DNA of 64,000 bases from Clostridiales bacterium (lineage in GTDB: Bacteria > Bacillota > Clostridia > Saccharofermentanales > Saccharofermentanaceae). The notes below the pieces were generated by a model. The model worked only from the letters and a program-made list of their open reading frames with translations, was not told the origin of the DNA and made no database searches. The DNA is taken from positions 1-64,000 of the forward strand of contig JAFZWA010000038.1 of the NCBI GenBank assembly GCA_017617525.1, written 5' to 3'. The translations under genes and the position numbers were made by a program. Shown piece after piece: positions 36,066-44,206 of the stretch (its first letter is position 1; each line of letters starts with the position of its first letter).

Positions 36066-37112
36066 ATGAAGAAGGCGATTTCGTTATTGACTGTATTTGC
36101 GATGATGACGTCTTTTGCGTGCTTTTTTAGTTCGTGCAAAAAGGACGAAGGCTCCGGAAAGGGAAAAAGTCTGCTCAAATCCACTTTCCATGAAGAAACA
36201 GAGACGGGGATCGAGACAGATACGATCGTTCCCACTGATACTGAACCGGTAGACACGGATCCGACAGATACCAGCCGTGATTCTCTTCAGAAGAATTCCA
36301 GTGAGACTTCTTCTTATGATTGTCCTGTGTCGGTGATCGGACCTCATGAGATCCCCGAGTATGAGTATCAGGATATCCAGATCGATGAGACACTTGTTAT
36401 CGATAAGGACGGACTGACAGTCAGCGTAAAAGGGTTTGCTCTCGGAAATGGCACGGAGCGCCTTCTGCAGATGCATATAAAAAACCAGACAGGTCATCCG
36501 GTCACTTTGAACTTGAAATATCTTTCGGTTGAAGGATACAGTATGATACCGATGTGGCTTAAGAGTTTTGATGACGGTGCCGACGAAGATTTTGATCTGG
36601 CGTTCTTTATGACTCTTGGTAATGAGATCGGTCTTTGGAATCCCGGTATGTTTGAGATCTCTTTTGAAGTGAAATACGATGATACCGAAGCAACCTACGT
36701 TTCGGGCCGCTCGAAAATCTTTACGAATGTCTACGACCCGAATAAGGTATATGATCTTTCTTACGCCGCGGTTCTTTTCGAGAATGAGGAAGTTCGTATC
36801 TCAGCTTTAGACTATGTGATGTACAGGGGTGAGCCGCGACTTTATCTTCTTTATGAAAATCTTTCCGCTGAGAATGAGTATACTTTCCGTTTTGAGGAGT
36901 CGCTTCTCAACGGTATCCCGTCATCTCTTTTCACGGTCGTGACGTTGGGTCCCGGCGATAAGGCGATCGATACTCTGTATATTTACGATACCTATCTGGA
37001 AGAGTGCGGGATCGATAAGATCGAAACGATCTCGGCAATTATGATGTATTCGAAGCCGGATGAGTATTTTGATGGCGATCTCACCGATCCATTCACGCTC
37101 AGCGTTGCTTGA
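36066..37112 (+). CDS. Lipoprotein of unknown function
   Basis: A 348-residue predicted lipoprotein: signal MKKAISLLTVFAMMTSFACF, with the lipid-bearing Cys in FFSSC at about residue 24. An acidic Thr/Asp/Pro linker (about 40-85) leads into a beta-rich domain with two apparent halves, each holding long hydrophobic strands. No enzyme motif is seen. AAAGAGGG precedes the ATG at 36066, chosen over an in-frame ATG ten codons upstream because the signal peptide starts here. It is likely followed in operon by the zinc-ribbon membrane protein 19 bases on. Confidence 0.78.
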   Translation: MKKAISLLTVFAMMTSFACFFSSCKKDEGSGKGKSLLKSTFHEETETGIETDTIVPTDTEPVDTDPTDTSRDSLQKNSSETSSYDCPVSVIGPHEIPEYEYQDIQIDETLVIDKDGLTVSVKGFALGNGTERLLQMHIKNQTGHPVTLNLKYLSVEGYSMIPMWLKSFDDGADEDFDLAFFMTLGNEIGLWNPGMFEISFEVKYDDTEATYVSGRSKIFTNVYDPNKVYDLSYAAVLFENEEVRISALDYVMYRGEPRLYLLYENLSAENEYTFRFEESLLNGIPSSLFTVVTLGPGDKAIDTLYIYDTYLEECGIDKIETISAIMMYSKPDEYFDGDLTDPFTLSVA

Positions 37113-37131
37113 TCGAAAGGGCTGTTGAACG

Positions 37132-37770
37132 ATGAAACTTGTTGATATGACATGTACCGGCTGCGGTGCCAATGTAACCGTAGATTCCGCTTTGAAAGTG
37201 GCAACTTGTACCGTTTGCGGGAAAAAGATGCTCATCTCCAGAAGCGGTGAGTATGGTGCGGGTTACGATCGCGAGATGGGACGTATTCAAGCGCAGCTCG
37301 ATATGGAGCAGGCCTGGAAGGAAGAACGAGAAGAAAAGATTCGAAGAGAAGAGGAAGAAAAAAGAAGAAAACAGGAACAGTCTGAGATGGATCGTATCCG
37401 TCGTCAGCTCAATAAGATCTGTATCGCGGAAGCGGTCATCTGTTTCCTTTTCCTTGCTTCTCCGATCGTCCTTTCCGACAATGTTTCCGAAGGATGGATC
37501 AGGTTCTTTGCCGGATTTGTTCAGCTTGGTTTGATCGCTTTGATCACTCTGTTTTTTACTAAGGATAAGTACTTCGGGAAGATCGTTCTCAGCTGCCTGA
37601 TCTGCGCGGTTCTGACTGTCGTGACAACATTCTTCGCAAGCGCCGTAATATGGTTCGTTCTCTTTAATGTGATCAAGCTGATCTGGATGATGCGAGTGGA
37701 GAGAGTCCGCTATTCATGGAAAGAGATCGCCGGTCAGGTAGTCGGAAAGAAGCAAGACAGTCCCTCCTGA
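37132..37770 (+). CDS. Zinc-ribbon, coiled-coil, four-helix membrane protein
   Basis: A 212-residue protein of clear modular design. An N-terminal zinc ribbon has two Cys pairs (CTGC at 8-11 and CTVC at 27-30). A highly charged coiled coil of Glu/Arg/Lys covers about residues 55-100. About four transmembrane helices lie from 105 to 195, with a basic C-terminal end. The zinc ribbon resembles those found on many Clostridial membrane proteins of unknown role. I do not assign a function. It follows a lipoprotein gene closely and precedes an ADP-ribosylglycohydrolase gene with its own extended -10. Confidence 0.78.
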   Translation: MKLVDMTCTGCGANVTVDSALKVATCTVCGKKMLISRSGEYGAGYDREMGRIQAQLDMEQAWKEEREEKIRREEEEKRRKQEQSEMDRIRRQLNKICIAEAVICFLFLASPIVLSDNVSEGWIRFFAGFVQLGLIALITLFFTKDKYFGKIVLSCLICAVLTVVTTFFASAVIWFVLFNVIKLIWMMRVERVRYSWKEIAGQVVGKKQDSPS

Positions 37771-37774
37771 ATTC

Positions 37775-37783
37775 TGTTATAAT
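37775..37783 (+). promoter_or_regulatory. Extended -10 before the ADP-ribosylglycohydrolase gene
   Basis: TGTTATAAT 24 bases upstream of the ATG at 37807. The short distance implies a leader of about 17 bases that still contains the AAGGGGAG ribosome site. Confidence 0.6.
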
Positions 37784-37806
37784 GAGTGAAAAGGGGAGAT
37801 GTTCTT

Positions 37807-38955
37807 ATGGATAAAACCAAGCTTCCGGATAACATATCGGCGATCGTTACAGATCGAGAAAAATCAATAGACCGTATCCGCGGCTGTCTGATCGGTGGCG
37901 CGGCCGGTGACGCATTGGGCTACAAGGTGGAGTTTGTTTCCTACGACGAGATCCTGAGAACCTACGGACCTTCCGGTATTACTTCTTATGCTATTGATCC
38001 GGCTTCGGGAAAAGCACTGTTCTCCGATGATACACAGATGAGTCTTTTTACCGCGAACGGTCTTCTTTGCGCGCAGACCAGAGTCGCTCTTCATAAGCTT
38101 TCCTCGCCGTCCAGATACTACGTTTATCTGGCCTATCTCGACTGGCTTGAAACACAGCGTGGAGATACGCATGGAGAAAGGATCAGCTGGCTTCTTGATG
38201 TAAAAGAACTGTGGAGCTGCCGTGCTCCCGGTGCGACATGTCTTGACGCGCTTTCTTCCGGCGAACAGGGATCTACAGAAAGACGCATTAATCATAGTAA
38301 GGGCTGTGGCGGCGTCATGCGAGTAGCTCCTGTCGGTATCGCGCTCCGCGATCTGGATGATCGTTCTGCGGCTATTGAGGGTGCCGAGATAGCGGCACTT
38401 ACTCATTCGCATTCTCTCGGTTTTATGCCGGCGGCATTTTTGACATACGTGATCAAGAAGATCATTTCATCCGATGATAAGCCCGTTCTTCGTGAAGTTG
38501 TCAGAGAAGCCCAGGAAATGATAAGAAGCATCTTCTCCGAAAGAAAGCATCTCGGTGCTTTTATGGAGCTGATCGACCGCGCGGTCGCTCTTTCCTGTAA
38601 TCAAGATAAGGATGAAGACAATATTTCCAGGATCGGTGCCGGATGGTGCGGTGATGAGGCGCTTGCGATCGCGATCTACTGCGCTCTGCGTCATTCGGAT
38701 GATTTCTCAGCCGCGATCATTTCCGCGGTAAATCACAGCGGTGACAGTGATTCGACCGGTTCCATCACGGGAAATATCATCGGAGCGCTTTTGGGTTATG
38801 ACGCGATCGATGAGAAATGGAAAGAAAACCTCGAATTGAAAGATACGATCTTAGAAATCGCCGACGATCTGTGTTACGGATGCCTCATGAGTGCAGACGA
38901 CACTTATACGGATGAGTCGTGGTTGACAAAATACGCTCGTTTTGACAGGAAATGA
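37807..38955 (+). CDS. ADP-ribosylglycohydrolase family protein
   Basis: All-helical, magnesium-dependent hydrolase of the ARH/DraG family, 382 residues. It shows GCLIGGAAGDALGYKVEF near the N-terminus, the metal site FSDDTQMSLF, NHSKGCGGVMRVAPVG in the middle, and the C-terminal metal motif NHSGDSDSTGSITGNIIGA. Family members remove ADP-ribose from proteins or small molecules; the substrate is unknown here. No ADP-ribosyltransferase or DraT is seen nearby. AAGGGGAG is correctly spaced for ATG 37807 rather than the ATG at 37786. It is followed 3 bases later by a small membrane protein gene. Confidence 0.92.
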   Translation: MDKTKLPDNISAIVTDREKSIDRIRGCLIGGAAGDALGYKVEFVSYDEILRTYGPSGITSYAIDPASGKALFSDDTQMSLFTANGLLCAQTRVALHKLSSPSRYYVYLAYLDWLETQRGDTHGERISWLLDVKELWSCRAPGATCLDALSSGEQGSTERRINHSKGCGGVMRVAPVGIALRDLDDRSAAIEGAEIAALTHSHSLGFMPAAFLTYVIKKIISSDDKPVLREVVREAQEMIRSIFSERKHLGAFMELIDRAVALSCNQDKDEDNISRIGAGWCGDEALAIAIYCALRHSDDFSAAIISAVNHSGDSDSTGSITGNIIGALLGYDAIDEKWKENLELKDTILEIADDLCYGCLMSADDTYTDESWLTKYARFDRK

Positions 38956-38958
38956 ATT

Positions 38959-39609
38959 ATGGACCAGACACCGATGCCTTCAAATAATGAGAATACGCCT
39001 TTTTACAAGACAAAGGATTTTTGGCTGGAAGTGGCCCGTGGTGTTGGCGTGGTCCTCATTTTGGCGGCAGTGATAGTTGCCAGTGTCGCGGTTTACAAAA
39101 AACTTCGTAATGACGCAGATAACTCTTCTGAGAAAGATGATTCTCAGAATCTGATAACTAAGAACGGCGGTCGTCTGCCTAAGTTATCAAAAAATAACGG
39201 CCTTCACATCGTTGTTACGGATATTAAGAATCTCTGTCGAGACGAGAATCTGATCATTTTCGATGAATCCGGAACGGTCGGTTTTACGGCGCTTGATGAC
39301 AGCGCGAAAATGATCGTTTCTTCCGCGTCTGCGCAGGGAAAGTCTTTCGAAAAGCTCATTGAGCAGCTGGTAACATCTACAGCTCCTTTTGATGACGCCG
39401 AGATGCAGATGTCAGATTGCTGCCTGATCTACGACGGGTATCTTGATAAGTCGGATCATTCTCTCGGATACGCTTATCTTGAACTGATCTATGGTGATAA
39501 TGATTACTATGTCATGGTACAGGGCCTCGCGCCTGATCCTTCCGATCCTTCGGTCGCATCCGCCCGTGATTTTTCAAAACGTCTGGAAGAATATCTAAAA
39601 CTTAAGTGA
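38959..39609 (+). CDS. Single-pass membrane protein of unknown function
   Basis: A 216-residue protein with a polar 28-residue N-terminus, one transmembrane helix (about residues 29-46, GVGVVLILAAVIVASVAV), a polar linker with Ser/Asp/Glu, and an extracellular domain of about 140 residues. The topology is probably N-in. The domain is not recognised. It starts 3 bases after the ADP-ribosylglycohydrolase stop and probably shares its transcript. Confidence 0.75.
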   Translation: MDQTPMPSNNENTPFYKTKDFWLEVARGVGVVLILAAVIVASVAVYKKLRNDADNSSEKDDSQNLITKNGGRLPKLSKNNGLHIVVTDIKNLCRDENLIIFDESGTVGFTALDDSAKMIVSSASAQGKSFEKLIEQLVTSTAPFDDAEMQMSDCCLIYDGYLDKSDHSLGYAYLELIYGDNDYYVMVQGLAPDPSDPSVASARDFSKRLEEYLKLK

Positions 39610-39636
39610 GTTTATTTGAGTGCAAGTAAAAAGTGC

Positions 39637-39665
39637 TTGCATTTCCCCAAACGTTGGAATAAACT
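39637..39665 (+). promoter_or_regulatory. Promoter of thrS
   Basis: TTGCAT, 17 bases, TAAACT, placing the start near 39672 and giving a leader of about 300 bases that holds the T-box. Confidence 0.65.
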
Positions 39666-39671
39666 GTAAAA

Positions 39672-39930
39672 CAATCAAAGGCATTGAAGAGGATATGTTT
39701 TCCGACATCTTCATTCCTGACAGAGAGAAGGGATCTTGGCTGGAAGTCCTTTCATGGGAATCATCGGAAAGTACCACCTCGGAGCCGCGCTTCGGAAAGA
39801 GATTCGATTATGAAGCAGCCGCTGCCTACTAGCGTTAAAAGGGGTAATGAGTGGTCCGAAATGATTTCGGGCAATTAGGGTGGAACCGTGCAGCCATGCA
39901 TCCCTATCGTCGGGATACATGGCGTTTTTG
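39672..39930 (+). ncRNA. T-box riboswitch (threonine) upstream of thrS
   Basis: Leader that senses uncharged tRNA-Thr. It has the distal stem I block GACAGAGAGAAGGGATCTTGG with GCTGGAAGTCC after it. Two tandem ACC triplets at 39773-39778 can serve as Thr specifier. The conserved T-box AGGGTGGAACCGTG lies at 39877-39890. It ends in a terminator that overlaps the T-box bulge. The order matches class I transcriptional T-boxes and the downstream gene is thrS, which supports the Thr specificity. Confidence 0.92.
39894..39929 (+). terminator. T-box regulated terminator
   Basis: CCATG-ATCCC pairs with GGGAT-CATGG, followed by CG and five T. The 5' arm is adjacent to the T-box sequence, so antiterminator formation would disrupt it. 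Confidence 0.88.
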
Positions 39931-39977
39931 TATTCCGGAAAAAACAAGCTGCAATACCATAAAGGAGGAATGCGAAA

Positions 39978-41756
39978 ATGGTTGATTTTGCAAACAAAGA
40001 AGAAAGAAACAAGTATCGTCACAGTACTTCGCACATCATGGCGCAGGCGATCAAGAGACTGTGGCCTGAGACGAAGCTTGCGATCGGACCTTCCATTGAT
40101 GACGGTTTCTACTATGATTTCGACAGAGACGAGGCTTTTTCCGCTGAAGATCTGAAGAAGATCGAAGATGAAATGAAGAAGATCGTTAAAGAGAATCTTC
40201 CGATCGAAAGATTTGAACTTCCCCGTGCGGAAGCAAGAAAACTCATGGAAGAGAAGGGCGAGCCGTATAAGGTCGAACTGATCGATGATCTTCCGGAAGA
40301 CGCTGTAATTTCCTTCTATAGGCAGGGCGAGTTTACAGATCTTTGCGCCGGTCCTCACATGGAGTCTACAGGCGAGATCAAGGCTTTCAAGCTTCTTTCC
40401 TGTGCAGGCGCTTACTGGAGAGGCTCTGAAAAGAACAAGATGCTCCAGCGTATCTACGGAACATCCTTCCCGGATAAAGAGCAGCTGAAGGCATTTGTCG
40501 CAGCAAGAGAAGAGGCTTTGAAGCGTGACCATAACAAGCTTGGTCGTGAACTCGAGTACTTCACTACTGTTGATTATATCGGTCAGGGTCTTCCGATCCT
40601 TCTTCCGAAGGGTGCTCGCGTAGTTCAGCTTCTGCAGCGTTGGGTCGAAGATGTTGAGCAGTCCAAGGGTTGTCTTTTGACAAAGACTCCGTATTTCGCG
40701 AAGCGTGATCTTTATAAGATCTCCGGTCACTGGGATCACTATCGTGATGGTATGTTCATTATGGGTGACGCGGAAGATGAGTCAAAAGAATGCTTCGCGC
40801 TCCGTCCGATGACCTGCCCGTTCCAGTATCAGGTATTCCTGAATCGTCAGAGAAGCTACCGTGACCTGCCGATGCGTCTGACTGAGACATCGACTCTGTT
40901 CCGTAACGAGGACAGCGGTGAGATGCATGGTCTGATCCGTGTTCGTCAGTTCACCATCTCCGAGGGCCATTACATCCTGCGTCCGGATCAGTTGGAACAG
41001 GAATTCAGCAACTGCCTCGAACTGGCTAAGTACTTCCTCGGTACCGTTGGACTTCTGGAAGACTGCACATTCCGTTTCTCCCAGTGGGATCCGGCGAACC
41101 CGAAGAACAAGTATGAGGGAACTAAGGAACAGTGGGAAGAAGCTCAGGCTACCATGAAGAAGATCCTTGATGATCTCGGCCTTGAGTACACCATCGGTAT
41201 CGATGAGGCTGCTTTCTATGGCCCGAAGCTCGACATCCAGTACAAGAATGTATTCGGTAAGGAAGATACGCTCGTTACTATCCAGATCGACATGCTCCTT
41301 GCCGCGAAGTTCGGCATGGAATACATCGACAAGGACGGACAGAAGAAGAATCCGTATATCATCCACAGAACCAGCCTCGGCTGCTTCGAGAGAACTCTGG
41401 CATATCTCATCGAGAAGTACGCCGGCTGTCTGCCTCTCTGGATGGCTCCGGAACAGGTTCGTATCCTTCCGATCTCCGATGCGCATCTTGATCGTGCGTT
41501 TGAGATCCGTGATGCTCTTATCGCTAAGGGTATCCGCGCCGAGGTTGATGATCGTTCCGAGAAGCTCGGTAAGAAGATCAGAGAAGCGAACATCAATAAG
41601 GTCATCTACATGTTTACTGTAGGTGATAAGGAAGTTGAGGAGGGCACAGTATCCGTACGTTCCCGTTTCGAAGGTGACCTCGGTTCCATGACCATCGATG
41701 AAGTATCCGCTAAGCTTCTCGAAGAGATCGAAACAAAGAAAGCCGTTAAGCAGTAA
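39978..41756 (+). CDS. thrS: Threonine--tRNA ligase lacking the TGS domain
   Basis: Class II aminoacyl-tRNA synthetase, 592 residues. It begins directly at the editing domain: HSTSHIMAQA (His 15 and 19) and DLCAGPHMES carry the HxxxH and Cys/His editing ligands. The catalytic core has MTCPFQYQVF (zinc Cys), motif 2 in TSTLFRNEDSGEMHGLIRVRQF-type sequence, and motif 3 in IHRTSLGCFERT (zinc His). The C-terminal anticodon domain starts near 480. Usual ThrRS is about 640 residues with an N-terminal TGS domain of about 60, which is absent here. AAAGGAGG is well spaced for the start, and the T-box lies directly upstream, so no TGS coding sequence is hidden. Confidence 0.96.
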   Translation: MVDFANKEERNKYRHSTSHIMAQAIKRLWPETKLAIGPSIDDGFYYDFDRDEAFSAEDLKKIEDEMKKIVKENLPIERFELPRAEARKLMEEKGEPYKVELIDDLPEDAVISFYRQGEFTDLCAGPHMESTGEIKAFKLLSCAGAYWRGSEKNKMLQRIYGTSFPDKEQLKAFVAAREEALKRDHNKLGRELEYFTTVDYIGQGLPILLPKGARVVQLLQRWVEDVEQSKGCLLTKTPYFAKRDLYKISGHWDHYRDGMFIMGDAEDESKECFALRPMTCPFQYQVFLNRQRSYRDLPMRLTETSTLFRNEDSGEMHGLIRVRQFTISEGHYILRPDQLEQEFSNCLELAKYFLGTVGLLEDCTFRFSQWDPANPKNKYEGTKEQWEEAQATMKKILDDLGLEYTIGIDEAAFYGPKLDIQYKNVFGKEDTLVTIQIDMLLAAKFGMEYIDKDGQKKNPYIIHRTSLGCFERTLAYLIEKYAGCLPLWMAPEQVRILPISDAHLDRAFEIRDALIAKGIRAEVDDRSEKLGKKIREANINKVIYMFTVGDKEVEEGTVSVRSRFEGDLGSMTIDEVSAKLLEEIETKKAVKQ

Positions 41757-41784
41757 CAAAGCTTTCGTTCTGATCGAAAAGAAC

Positions 41785-41828
41785 TAAAAAAGAAGGTTTC
41801 TTGTTGATACAAGAAACCTTCTTTTTTA
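41785..41828. terminator. Bidirectional terminator between thrS and a lipoprotein gene
   Basis: A long perfect stem of about 19 bp: AAAAAAGAAGGTTTCTTGT against its complement, with a 4-base TGAT loop. A-rich and T-rich ends make it work for both convergent genes. Confidence 0.93.
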
Positions 41829-41868
41829 GTGTCATTTATTTAGATCAGCATAGGGATCATGAATTGAA

Positions 41869-42969
41869 TCAATACTCCCAAAGACCTACTTGCTCGATAA
41901 GATCAAAGTAGCTCTGAGACGGATCAGCGTTCGGATAAATATCGACGCCTGCGATCAGAAGAACGCTCTCGTCGTAGTACAGATAGAAATCATAGGAATG
42001 ATTATCTTCAGTCTTTACGTTCGAAAGGAACAGATTAAGTGTGCCCTTGTAGGTATCCTCAATGAAATCCTCACAATCCACCTTCTTATCTCTCATCTGC
42101 TTAACATAATCATCGTAGTCCTGCTTGATGATCGATGAATCCTGGCACTCATAGTAGCAGAAGATGAAATCCTCATCGTATTCATAGATGCGCTCGATCT
42201 CGTCAGCGTAGTGGTTTTCTTCAACAGTGAAACCGAAGTCCTTAAGAACTTTATCGAGTTCATCACCGACAAGTACCTGATGCACGCCGCCGGTAACAGG
42301 AGTTGTAGAAGAATCCGGCTCAGTTGTTGTAGTGGTCGGCGCCTCAGTCGTTGTTGTAGTGGTCGGCTCTTCGGTCGTAGTAGTCGTCGGTTCTTCTGTT
42401 GTGGTAGTCGGATCATCCATCGGAGACAGATAGTATTCAAGATCCTCTATACCGTTAAAAAGAAGCTCATACATCGCGGAATCATCAACGATCTTCCACT
42501 CGCCATCATCGCTCTCGAGAGATACTTTGACGCTCTTTTTGGACGCTTTTGCTTCGCCGATGGCTTCGATGATGCTGTCTTTATCTGCCTCTCCGTCAAA
42601 ATTGCCGAGGACCTTTTCAAGATCGACATAATTGACCTTTACTTTAGCTGTGCAGGTGCTGGACTTTTTCTTTTCCTTGATCTCGGTTTCTTCAACTTCA
42701 AACGAGGCTTTCTTTAAGAGAGCTTTAACGATCTCTTCCTCGTCTCCGGAAAGATCCAGATCCTGCATAGCGGAATCCGGAGCGTAGTCTGTGATCTTGG
42801 AAACAGATAATTTCTTAAGCTGCTTTCCATATCCTTCGAATACTTCTACGATTTCTTCATCAGCATCGCCTTTTTTATCGCTCTTCTTCGAATCCGACTT
42901 GCTGCAGGATGTCAGAAGAAGAGAAAAAGTCAGCAGTACAGATGCAAAACTGATAAGTCTTTTTTTCAT
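41869..42969 (-). CDS. Lipoprotein with Thr-Glu-Pro repeat linker
   Basis: A 366-residue predicted lipoprotein: MKKRLISFASVLLTFSLLLTSC gives a lipobox LTSC with Cys at about 22. A Lys/Ser-rich tether follows, then a DUF4878-like or similar alpha+beta domain (about 40-180) with KVSLESDDGEWKIVDDS. A Thr/Glu/Pro linker with repeated EEPTTTTT units spans about residues 184-222, before a second, acidic domain with many Tyr and Asp. Neither domain is confidently assigned. GAGGGG places the start at 42969. It is convergent with thrS. Confidence 0.8.
   Translation of the reverse strand: MKKRLISFASVLLTFSLLLTSCSKSDSKKSDKKGDADEEIVEVFEGYGKQLKKLSVSKITDYAPDSAMQDLDLSGDEEEIVKALLKKASFEVEETEIKEKKKSSTCTAKVKVNYVDLEKVLGNFDGEADKDSIIEAIGEAKASKKSVKVSLESDDGEWKIVDDSAMYELLFNGIEDLEYYLSPMDDPTTTTEEPTTTTTEEPTTTTTTEAPTTTTTEPDSSTTPVTGGVHQVLVGDELDKVLKDFGFTVEENHYADEIERIYEYDEDFIFCYYECQDSSIIKQDYDDYVKQMRDKKVDCEDFIEDTYKGTLNLFLSNVKTEDNHSYDFYLYYDESVLLIAGVDIYPNADPSQSYFDLIEQVGLWEY
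42305..42420 (-). repeat. Thr-Glu-Pro coding repeat
   Basis: Low-complexity DNA of GTAGTG/GTTGTA-type triplets on the plus strand encodes four EEPTTTTT/EAPTTTTT-like units in the lipoprotein. It is probably a flexible and possibly glycosylated linker. Confidence 0.85.
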
Positions 42970-43014
42970 ACTTTCCCCTCGTTTCATATATTAAATCATT
43001 TGTTTATATGGAAG

Positions 43015-43043
43015 ATAATATAATCTTTAGCTCTTAAAAGCAA
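43015..43043 (-). promoter_or_regulatory. Promoter of the Thr-Glu-Pro lipoprotein
   Basis: Minus-strand TTGCTT, 17 bases, TATTAT, about 45 bases upstream of the ATG at 42969. Confidence 0.6.
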
Positions 43044-43096
43044 ATGTATTCTTCAACAAAAACTCAAATTGATCCCATTTTTCATAGTATTTTTTG

Positions 43097-43125
43097 TTGA
43101 CAAGAACGTGATTAAGAATTATCAT
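43097..43125 (+). promoter_or_regulatory. Promoter of tRNA-Pro
   Basis: Perfect TTGACA, 17 bases, TATCAT, ending 13 bases before the mature tRNA 5' end. Confidence 0.88.
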
Positions 43126-43138
43126 TTATAAGTCGCGA

Positions 43139-43214
43139 CGGGGTGTGGCTCAGGTGGTAGAGTGCTTGCTTCGGGAGCAAGAGGCCGCGAGTTCGAGTCT
43201 CGCCACTCCGACCA
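43139..43214 (+). tRNA. tRNA-Pro (anticodon CGG)
   Basis: A 76-base cloverleaf with acceptor CGGGGTG/CACTCCG (one G-U), D-arm GCTC, anticodon stem CTTGC/GCAAG with loop TTCGGGA, and T-arm GCGAG-TTCGAGT-CTCGC. An encoded ACCA end completes it. The anticodon CGG reads the Pro codon CCG, which is very common in the genes of this window. Confidence 0.96.
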
Positions 43215-43221
43215 GACGAAT

Positions 43222-43254
43222 GCGCTTGATGCTTAAAGGCATCGGGCGCTTTTT
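43222..43254 (+). terminator. Terminator after tRNA-Pro
   Basis: GCGCTTGATGC pairs with GCATCGGGCGC over 11 positions including G-U pairs, with loop TTAAAG followed by five T. The tRNA is therefore a single-gene transcript. Confidence 0.88.
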
Positions 43255-43310
43255 CTTTGTCCGGAATTAACGTATAATCTTAATATCTGTTTTGGAAATG
43301 GAGAACGTAC

Positions 43311-44084
43311 ATGGATGAGATAATTAACTGGCTGATATCTCCGAAACCATATCTTTGCGTGGCGACGGTCGTTGTTGCCCTGATCGTATGGGTAGCTCTT
43401 CGCCGATTCATCAATAAGGTGTTCGATAAAAACGACAGGAAAAACGGAGTCGTTTCCATTCTGGTCAATGTTGTGCGCTATTTCCTTATCATTCTCTGCG
43501 TGCTTATTATCCTTCAGATCAACGGCATCAATGTCACAAGTGCCATCGCGGGACTTGGAATCGCCAGTGTAATCGTCGGTCTTGCTCTTCAGGATGCTCT
43601 GAAAGACATCATTATGGGTGTTAATATCATCAGCGAGAGCTTTTTCCGTATCGGCGATATCATCAAGATCGACAACTACTCGGGAAAAGTAGAGAGTATG
43701 TCATTGAAATCTACTCATATCGTAAACGGGGAAGAAGGTTATGAGATGCATATCTGTAACCGGAATATCGATAAAGTCTGTCGCATGACAGATGTGCTTC
43801 CTATTGATATTCCGCTCTCTTATGGTGAGTCCAGAGAGAAGATCAAGACTGTTTTCGGTGAACTCGTTAAGGAGATCTCTGCCTGGAAAGAGATCCGAAA
43901 AGCAGAGTTTCTCGGACTTCAGGAGTATAAGGACTCCTGTATGATCTATCGGTTGCGTCTGACTGTTAATCCGGCACAGCGTGCCACCATTAAAAGAAAA
44001 GTCTTACAGAAGATCGATGATACTCTTCAGGAGAAAGGTATTACCATTCCTTATCCGCAGATGGATGTTCATCTTGACAAATGA
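43311..44084 (+). CDS. MscS-family mechanosensitive channel
   Basis: Small-conductance mechanosensitive channel, 257 residues, close to the minimal MscS size. Three N-terminal transmembrane segments are present, the third being the pore helix GIASVIVGLALQDALKDIIMGV. The beta domain motif FRIGDIIKIDNYSGKVESM follows, then the C-terminal cytoplasmic cage. It opens on osmotic downshock to release solutes. A perfect TATAAT at 43273 lies 38 bases upstream without a clear -35. Confidence 0.93.
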   Translation: MDEIINWLISPKPYLCVATVVVALIVWVALRRFINKVFDKNDRKNGVVSILVNVVRYFLIILCVLIILQINGINVTSAIAGLGIASVIVGLALQDALKDIIMGVNIISESFFRIGDIIKIDNYSGKVESMSLKSTHIVNGEEGYEMHICNRNIDKVCRMTDVLPIDIPLSYGESREKIKTVFGELVKEISAWKEIRKAEFLGLQEYKDSCMIYRLRLTVNPAQRATIKRKVLQKIDDTLQEKGITIPYPQMDVHLDK

Positions 44085-44144
44085 TTCTGCCGTAATTCGC
44101 TCTTTGAGATGAATTAGGGACAAGGTATGCTCGTTCACAGTTTA

Positions 44145-44174
44145 TTTACATATTTCCCGCTTATGTGATATCAT
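44145..44174 (+). promoter_or_regulatory. Promoter of the two single-helix protein genes
   Basis: TTTACA, 18 bases, TATCAT with TGA before the -10 (extended -10), 33 bases upstream of the ATG at 44207. Confidence 0.65.
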
Positions 44175-44206
44175 CAAAATGATTTTATCAGGGGAGAGAT
44201 AGTGTC

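Noticed and set aside
39611-39648. Terminator TGCAAG/CTTGCA after the single-pass protein gene
   Set aside because: The stem is short and followed by TTTCCCC rather than a T-run. The same bases form the thrS promoter -35.
42300-42420. Repetitive triplets on the plus strand resembling a repeat array
   Set aside because: They are the coding strand complement of a Thr-Glu-Pro linker in a lipoprotein.
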